A stretch of 64,000 nucleotides of DNA from Elymus sibiricus (taxonomy: Eukaryota > Streptophyta > Magnoliopsida > Poales > Poaceae), in contig CM077665.1 of NCBI GenBank assembly GCA_039707655.1, positions 309,008,486 through 309,072,485 on the forward strand, written 5' to 3'. Both the position numbers and the translations under genes were made by a program. Shown here piece by piece: positions 59,214 through 64,000 of the stretch; the stretch's first letter is position 1, and every line of letters begins with the position of its first letter. The notes below the pieces were generated by a model that saw only the letters and a list, made by a program, of their open reading frames with translations, was not told the origin of the DNA and ran no database searches.

Positions 59214-59671
59214 TGTTGGGGAACGTCGCATGGGAAACAAAAAATTTCCTACGCACACGCAAGATCTATCCATGGTGATGAGCATCTACGAGAGGGAGAG
59301 TGAATTTACATACCCTTGTAGATCGCTAAGCGGAAGCGTTAAGAAACGCGGTTGATGTAGTCGAACGTCTCCGCGATCCAAATCGCAAGTCGTCCCTCGA
59401 TCCGATCACGAACTAGTGCCGAACGGACGGCACCTCCGCGTTCAACACACGTACGGCTTGATGACGCCTTCACCTCCTCGATCCAGCGAGCGATGATGAA
59501 GTAGTAGATGAGTTCCGGCAGCACGACGATGTGGTGATGGTGGTGAGGAACAATCTCTGCAGGGCTTCGCCAAGCACTACGGAGATTATGACGGGAGGAA
59601 CTAGAGGGTTAGGGTTGCCGACACACGGCTTGGGAAATCTTGATGTGTCCCGTGTGTTAGCCCTGCCCCTC

Positions 59672-59679
59672 TATTTATA
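59672..59679 (-). promoter_or_regulatory. TATA box in A2 5' LTR
   Basis: TATAAATA on the minus strand; the promoter that would drive A2 RNA. Confidence 0.65.
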
Positions 59680-59800
59680 TGTTGAGCCCTGGGGTCTAAA
59701 CTTGGAGAGAAAGCCTCCACAAGGTCGGTTTTGCCCGCACAAGGTCGGTTTGGCCCGCACGGAAAGAGTCCAACTCGGATTCCAGCAGTATCGCGTACAA

Positions 59801-59890
59801 GCGGTAGTACTGCTTGAGCGGTAGTACCGCTTTCACACAAGCGGTAGTACCGCTTACGCGGTAGTACTGCCTTACCAGCGGTAGTACCGC
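59801..59890. repeat. GCGGTA-G-TACCGC palindrome array (5 units)
   Basis: Counterpart of 52675-52783 with one unit fewer; units 1 and 4 carry a C-to-T change in the right arm. Confidence 0.9.
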
Positions 59891-61038
59891 TTAAGGCAGC
59901 AGCAAAACTTCCTTTTGCACTTTCCAATACCTCGTGGGCTTTACCCCTTTGGCTCATATAAAGTGTTGCTGCACCCGAACACTTCGGTAAACATCCGGAA
60001 CCCCTTCCGGTGAATTCCGGAACCCTTCCGGAGATCAAAACACTATTATCACATATATCAATCTTTACCTCCGGACTCTTCCGGAGATCCTCGTCATGTC
60101 CGGGATCTTATCCGGGACTCCGAACAACCTTCGGTCACCAACACAATAACTCAACTATACTAATCGTCACCAAACGTTAAGTGTGTAGACCCTGCGGGTT
60201 CGAGAACTATGTAGACATGACCGAGACACCTCTACGATCAATAACCAATAGCGGGACCTGGATGCCCATATTGGCTCCTACATATTCTACGAAGATCTTT
60301 ATCGGTCGAACCTCTATGTCAAGGATTCAGTTAATCCCGTATGTTGTTCCCTTTGTTCTTCGGTATGTTACTTGCCCGAGATTCGATCGTCGGTATCTCT
60401 ATACCTAGTTCAATCTCGTTACCGGCAAGTCTCTTTACTCGTTCCGTAATACAAGATCATGTGGCTAACTCTTTAGTCACTTTGCTTGCAAGGCTCATTG
60501 TGATGTTGTATTACCGAGTGGGCCCTGAGATACCTCTCCGTCACACGGAGTAACAAATCCCAGTCTTGATCCATGCCAACCCAACAGACACCCTCGGAGA
60601 TACCTGTAGAGCACCTTTATAGTCACCCAGTTACGTTGTGACGTTTGATACACACAAGGTATTCCTCCGGTGTCAGTGAGTTGCATGATCTCATGGTCAT
60701 AGGAACAGATACTTGACATGCAGAAAACAATAGCAATAAACTGACACGATCATATGCTACGTTTATAGTTTGGGTCTTGTCCATCACATCATTCTCCTAA
60801 TGATGTGATCCCGTTACCAAATGACATCTCATGTCCATGGCTAGGAAACCTTCACCATCTTTTGATCAACGAGCTAGTTAACTAGAGGCTTACTAGGGAC
60901 ACAGTGTTGTCTATGTACCCACACATGTATTTGAGTTTCCAATCAATACAATTATAGCATGGACAATAAACGATTATGATGAACAAGGAAATATAATAAT
61001 AACCAATTTATTATTGCCTCTAGGGCATATTTCCAACA

Positions 61039-61043
61039 AAACC
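61039..61043. repeat. TSD aaacc, right of A2
   Basis: Pairs with 52083-52087. Confidence 0.95.
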
Positions 61044-61143
61044 TTAGGTCATCCACTAGAGGGAAAATTGCTGCTGTCCTACAAAACTCTGCGCTTGGAG
61101 GCCCAACACAGTCTACAAGAATAAAGTTGCATAGTAGACATCA
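61044..61143 (+). mobile_element. G2 3' LTR, piece 3
   Basis: Last 100 bp of the G2 LTR (matches 41093-41189), ending gtagacatca. Confidence 0.93.
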
Positions 61144-61148
61144 GAATC
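61144..61148. repeat. TSD gaatc, right of G2
   Basis: Continues as gaatccgggccc, the A3 pol sequence broken at 39223. Confidence 0.85.
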
Positions 61149-63558
61149 CGGGCCCACTATCGCTTCTTCATAGCTCGTAGGTTCACTGTTGTCTGACAAC
61201 ATGACCTCCAAGACAGGATCACCGTATCGCTCGGGGCAGTACGTGTCTTTGTCGACCTACGAGGTTCGGTAGTAACTTGATCCGAAGTTTCATGATCATA
61301 ATCATTAGCTTCCTCTTCAATTGGTTTACGCATCATAGGAACACCTTTCTGTGTTGCGCTACTTTTCCAATTCAAGTGAAGGTTCGACAACCTTATAAAG
61401 TTCTTCCTTCCTCCCACTCACTTCTTTCGAGAGAACATCCTTCTCTAGAAAGGATCCATTCTTGGCAACAAAGACCTTGCCTTTGGATCTATGATAGAAG
61501 GTATACCCAATTGTTGCTTTAGGGTATCTTATGAAGATGCACTTTTCCGCTTTGGGTTCGAGCTTATCAGACATAATTGTCGCATCCCAAACTCTAAGAA
61601 ACGACAGCTTAGGTTTCTGCCGAATCATAATTCATACAGTGTCATCTCAGCGGATTTAGATGGTGCCCTATTAAAGTGAATGTAGTAGTCTCTAATGCAT
61701 AACCCCAAAATTATAGTGGCAAATCGGTAAGAGACATCATAGCACGCACCATATCCAATAGAGCACAACTACAACGTTCGGACACACCATCACACTATGG
61801 TGTTCCAGGCAGCGTGAGTTGTGAAACAATTTCCACATTGTCTTAAGTTGCATACCAAACTCGTAACTTAGATATTCACCTCCACGATCATCTCGTAGAC
61901 ATTTTATCTTCTTGTAACGATGATTTTCAACTTCACTCTAAAATTGCTTGAACTTTTCAAACATTTCAGACTTGTATTTCATTAAGTAAATATACCATAT
62001 CTACTCAAATCATCAGTGAATGTAAGAAAATAACGATATCCACCGCACGCTTCAACACTCATTTGGACCACATACATCAACATGTATTATTTCCAATAAG
62101 TCACTTGCCCGCTCCATCATATCAGAAAACGGGGTCTTAGTCATCTTGCCTATGAGGCATGGTCCGCATGTCTCAACCGATTCGAAATCGAGTGAGTCCA
62201 AAGATCCATCAGCATGGAGTTTCTTCATGCGCTTTACACCAATATGACCTTAGCGGCAGTGCCACAAGTATGTGGTACTATCATTATTAACTTTGCATCT
62301 TTTGGCATCAATATTATGAACATGTGTATCACTACGATCGAGATTCAATAAACCATTCACGTTGGGTGCATGACCATTGAAGGTATTATTCATGTAAACA
62401 GAATAACCATTATTCTCTGACTTAAATGAATAACCGTATTGCAATAAACACGATCTAATCATGTTCATGCTCAACGCCAACACCAAATAACATTTATTTA
62501 GGTTCAACACTAATCCCGAAGGTAGGGGGAGCGTGCGATGGTGATCACATCAACCTTGGAAACACTTCCAACACACATCGTCACCTCGCCCTTAGCTAGT
62601 TAGTCTCCGTTTATTCCGTAGCTTTTATTTCGAGTTACCAATATTAGCAACTGAACCGGTATCTAATACCCAAGTGCTACTAGGAGTACTAGTAAGGTAC
62701 ACATCAATAACATGTATATCAAATATACTTTTGTTGACGTTGCCATCCTTCTTATCTACCAAGTATTTGGGGTAGTTCCGCTATCAGTGACCATTCCAAT
62801 TACAATACAAGCACTTAGTCTCGGGTTTGGGTTCAACCTTGGGCTTCTTCACTAGAGCGGCAACTGTTTTGCCATTGTTGAAGTTTCCCTTCTTGGCCTT
62901 GCCCTTCTTGAAACTAGTGGTCTTACCATCAACACTTGATGCTCCTCATTTATTTCTACCTTCGCGTCGTAAAACATCGCGAATAGCTCAGGGATCATCT
63001 TCTCTATCCCTTGCATGTTATAGTTTATCACGAAGCTCTAGTAGCTTGGTGGCAGTGACTTGGAGAACTATGTCAATCACTATCTTATCTGGAATATGAA
63101 CTCCCACTTGATTCAAGCGATTGTAGCACCCAGACATTCTGAGCACATGCTCACTGACTGAGCTATTCTCCTCCGTCTTGTAAGCAAAGAACATGTCAGA
63201 GGTCTCATACCTCTCAACACGGGCATGAGCCTGGAATACCAATTTCAGCTCTTGGAACATCTCATATGATCCATGGCGTTCAAAACGTCTTTTGGAGCCC
63301 CAGTTCTAAGCCGTAAAGCATGGCACACTAAACTATCAAGTAGTCATTAGAATGTGTATGCCAGATGTTCACAACATCCATAGACGACGCTTGAGGGGAT
63401 GGTGCACCAAGCGGTGCATCGAGGACATAAGCCTTCTGTGTAGCAATGAGGACAATCCTCAGATCACGGAGCCAGTCCGCATAATTGCTACTATCAACTC
63501 TCAACTTAGTTTTCTCTAGGAACGTATCAAAATACTGGGGAGCTACAGCACGAGCTAT
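61149..63558 (-). pseudogene. A3 gag-pol, gag to RT start
   Basis: Decayed continuation of the A3 polyprotein. From right to left: gag start (reads ATA at the expected ATG, near 63556-63558), gag helix region (63260-63018), knuckle region at 62764-62820 (two Cys and His readable, last Cys lost, stops inside), protease region near 62640-62690, pre-integrase (62510-62250), integrase (62200-61790, many indels), and the IN-RT linker (61628-61157). Far more damaged than A2. Confidence 0.85.
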
Positions 63559-64000
63559 TGATCTACAACATAATTTGCAAAGACAGTTTGACTATGTTCA
63601 TGATAATGAGTTCAACTAATCATATTACTAAAGAACTCCCACTCAAATCAACATCCCTCAGGTTGTCTAAGTGTGACATGATCCAAGTCCACCAACCCAA
63701 GTCCGATCATCACGTGAGATGAGGTGGCTTCAATTGTGAACATCTCCATGGTGATCATATCTACTATATGACTCATGTTCGACCTTTCGGTCTCCTGTGT
63801 TCCGAGGCCATGTGTGTACATGCTAGGCTCGTCAAGGTTAACCCAAGTATTCCGCGTGTGTAAATCTGGCTTACACTCGTTGGATGCGAACGTAGAGTCT
63901 ATCACACCCGATCATCATGAGGTGCTTCGAAACGACGATCCTTCGCAACGGTGCATATTCGGGGAGAACACAATTTATCTTGAAATTTTAGTGAGGGAAC
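63559..64000 (-). other. A3 leader, cut by window end
   Basis: Colinear with 57963-58400 of A2 and 8990-9430 of A1. No ORF of its own. Confidence 0.75.

Larger units (their letters stand above)
52088..61038 (-). mobile_element. Copia A2, near-complete young element
   Basis: 8951-bp BARE1/WIS/Angela-type Ty1/copia element with two LTRs, PBS, PPT, gag-pol and a perfect 5-bp TSD. Order on the minus strand: LTR, PBS, leader, gag, PR, IN, RT, RNase H, PPT, LTR. I count about 18 substitutions plus one 19-bp repeat-number change between the LTRs (about 1%). At the commonly used grass LTR rate this is a few hundred thousand years. Confidence 0.96.
59214..61038 (-). mobile_element. A2 5' LTR
   Basis: 1825 bp, TGTTGGGG...CCAACA. 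TATA box at 59672-59679. Exactly 19 bp shorter than the 3' LTR, all explained by one palindrome unit. Confidence 0.95.
39229..61143 (+). mobile_element. Gypsy G2, split by two later insertions
   Basis: 5' LTR 39229-41189, PBS region, one ORF, long 3' region, and a 3' LTR present as three pieces: 45314-45394, 50268 (50320 without the repeat)-52087 and 61044-61143. The summed 3' LTR length (about 1949) agrees with the 5' LTR (1961). No gag, protease, RT or integrase was found, so it is non-autonomous. Inserted in A3 pol. Confidence 0.88.
36075..64000 (-). mobile_element. Copia A3, decayed, interrupted by G2
   Basis: Minus-strand BARE1/WIS/Angela-type element: 3' LTR 36075-37927, PPT, RNase H/RT part (37940-39223), then G2, then RT start, integrase, protease, gag (61149-63558) and leader to the window end. 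By comparison with A2 its 5' LTR should start roughly 0.8 kb beyond 64000. Left flank is gcaca (36070-36074), the predicted TSD, which cannot be verified here. Confidence 0.88.

Overview
The window looks like repeat-rich nuclear DNA of a grass of the wheat/barley tribe (Triticeae). I see no convincing host gene, RNA gene or CRISPR array. Almost every base can be assigned to nested transposable elements: Ty1/copia elements with BARE1/WIS/Angela-type LTRs, several Ty3/gypsy elements, and one long L1-like LINE. Family names come from remembered LTR and protein signatures and are less certain than superfamily and boundaries. Boundaries rest on LTR ends, target-site duplications (TSDs), primer-binding sites (PBS) and polypurine tracts (PPT) read in the sequence.

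Left half (1-29.7 kb). A piece of a gypsy LTR (1-767) is followed by a minus-strand LINE running from about 27.9 kb (5' end) to about 0.8 kb (3' end). Two elements sit in it. Copia A1 (minus) has TSD cttca. Gypsy G1 (plus, 14190-23684) has TSD cttgc; it carries gag-protease and an ATHILA-like ORF but no reverse transcriptase or integrase. A segment of about 4 kb (A1 LTR + LINE part + first 81 bp of G1) is present twice, at 1626-5598 and 10282-14270. The left copy contains a perfect solo LTR and is joined abruptly to the middle of the A1 RT gene. Tandem duplication followed by LTR-LTR recombination explains this layout.

Middle (28-36 kb). Gypsy scraps: an LTR end, a gag fragment, another LTR end, then a minus-strand Sabrina/WHAM-like element (G3) with a broken protease and an internal 630-bp duplication separated by scrambled filler. 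It faces a plus-strand relative (G4), making a large imperfect inverted repeat.

Right half (36-64 kb). Decayed copia A3 (minus) starts at 36075 and runs off the right end. Gypsy G2 (39229-61143, TSD aaatc/gaatc) is inserted in the A3 pol gene. The 3' LTR of G2 is itself split twice: by a 4.9-kb unclassified insert flanked by 52-bp direct repeats (45395-50267), and by copia A2 (52088-61038, TSD aaacc). A2 is the best-preserved and apparently youngest element; its LTRs differ by about 18 substitutions in about 1825 bp.

Relative order on the right: G4, then A3, then G2, then A2. On the left: gypsy fragment, LINE, then A1 and G1, then the duplication, whose copies differ by about 3%, similar to the two G1 LTRs. 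None of the elements looks capable of autonomous movement. A2 has a nearly full gag-pol with three stops and two compensating frameshifts. The clearest structures worth a second look are the chimeric duplication, the scrambled filler in G3, the 52-bp-flanked insert, and the U3-like module placed before the extra ORF of G1.
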